This document shows positions 63,912 to 64,000 of a stretch of DNA of 64,000 nucleotides, piece after piece. Source of the stretch: Bostrychus sinensis. Taxonomy: Eukaryota > Chordata > Actinopteri > Gobiiformes > Eleotridae. The stretch is taken from positions 3,357,288 to 3,421,287 of the forward strand of contig CM036251.1 of the NCBI GenBank assembly GCA_020698575.1, written 5' to 3'. Positions within the stretch are counted from its first letter, which is position 1; each line of letters starts with the position of its first letter. The notes under the pieces are model-generated. The model did not search any database, was not told where the DNA came from, and worked only from the letters and a program-made list of their open reading frames with translations. Both the position numbers and the translations under genes were made by a program.

Positions 63912-64000
63912 TGCAAAAAATCAATATCTAGCATTAGTTAAAATTTCTTGAATTCAGATTATTAACCTTGATTTGAGTAATGTTTTATTAAATTAGATTT
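63912..64000. mobile_element. Long-palindrome MITE, copy 4, cut by window end
   Basis: CTGCAAAAAATCAATATCTAGC, shown here only as a left arm, continues to the window edge with the same GATTATTAACCTTGATTTGA sequence as 3868-4262. The remaining arm must lie beyond position 64000. Confidence 0.85.

Overview
The window is vertebrate genomic DNA, almost certainly from a ray-finned (teleost) fish. Genes are split by GT-AG introns, the proteins match vertebrate families, and the introns are filled with fish-type MITEs, hAT, Tc1 and piggyBac-like elements, tRNA-derived SINEs, non-LTR and Penelope retroelements and minisatellites. All identifications come from reading translations and recalling family sequences; no database search was run.

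Three protein genes are supported. (1) cep290, + strand, 543-33930: 25 constitutive exons joining in frame into the C-terminal ~1347 residues of the ciliary transition-zone coiled-coil protein; the 5' half lies outside the window. (2) rlig1 (C12orf29 homologue, 5'-3' RNA ligase), - strand, 45047-38465: complete, 7 exons, 334 aa, catalytic Lys57 in a KVDG motif. (3) A LYVE1-type hyaluronan receptor, - strand, 56700-46391: complete, 6 exons, ~360 aa, with signal peptide, Link domain, Thr-rich stalk, membrane segment and acidic tail. cep290 and rlig1 are tail to tail, as I recall for human CEP290/C12orf29. The three genes have no obvious shared pathway (cilium, RNA repair, hyaluronan binding).

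Layout: 1-33.9 kb cep290 exons in repeat-rich introns; 33.9-38.4 kb intergenic, with a partial duplication of cep290 sequence and nested MITEs; 38.4-45.2 kb rlig1 and its promoter; 46.4-56.7 kb the LYVE1-like gene; 56.7-64 kb intergenic, dominated by a 3.5-kb 18-bp minisatellite.

The most interesting observations are: a 651-bp, phase 0/0, stop-free, Glu/Asp-rich candidate cassette exon inside cep290; minisatellites that grew from the coding sequence of non-LTR retrotransposons, shown by unexpanded or short copies in the same window; a LYVE1-like Link domain lacking both flanking cysteines; and several nested transposons whose order of insertion can be read directly.
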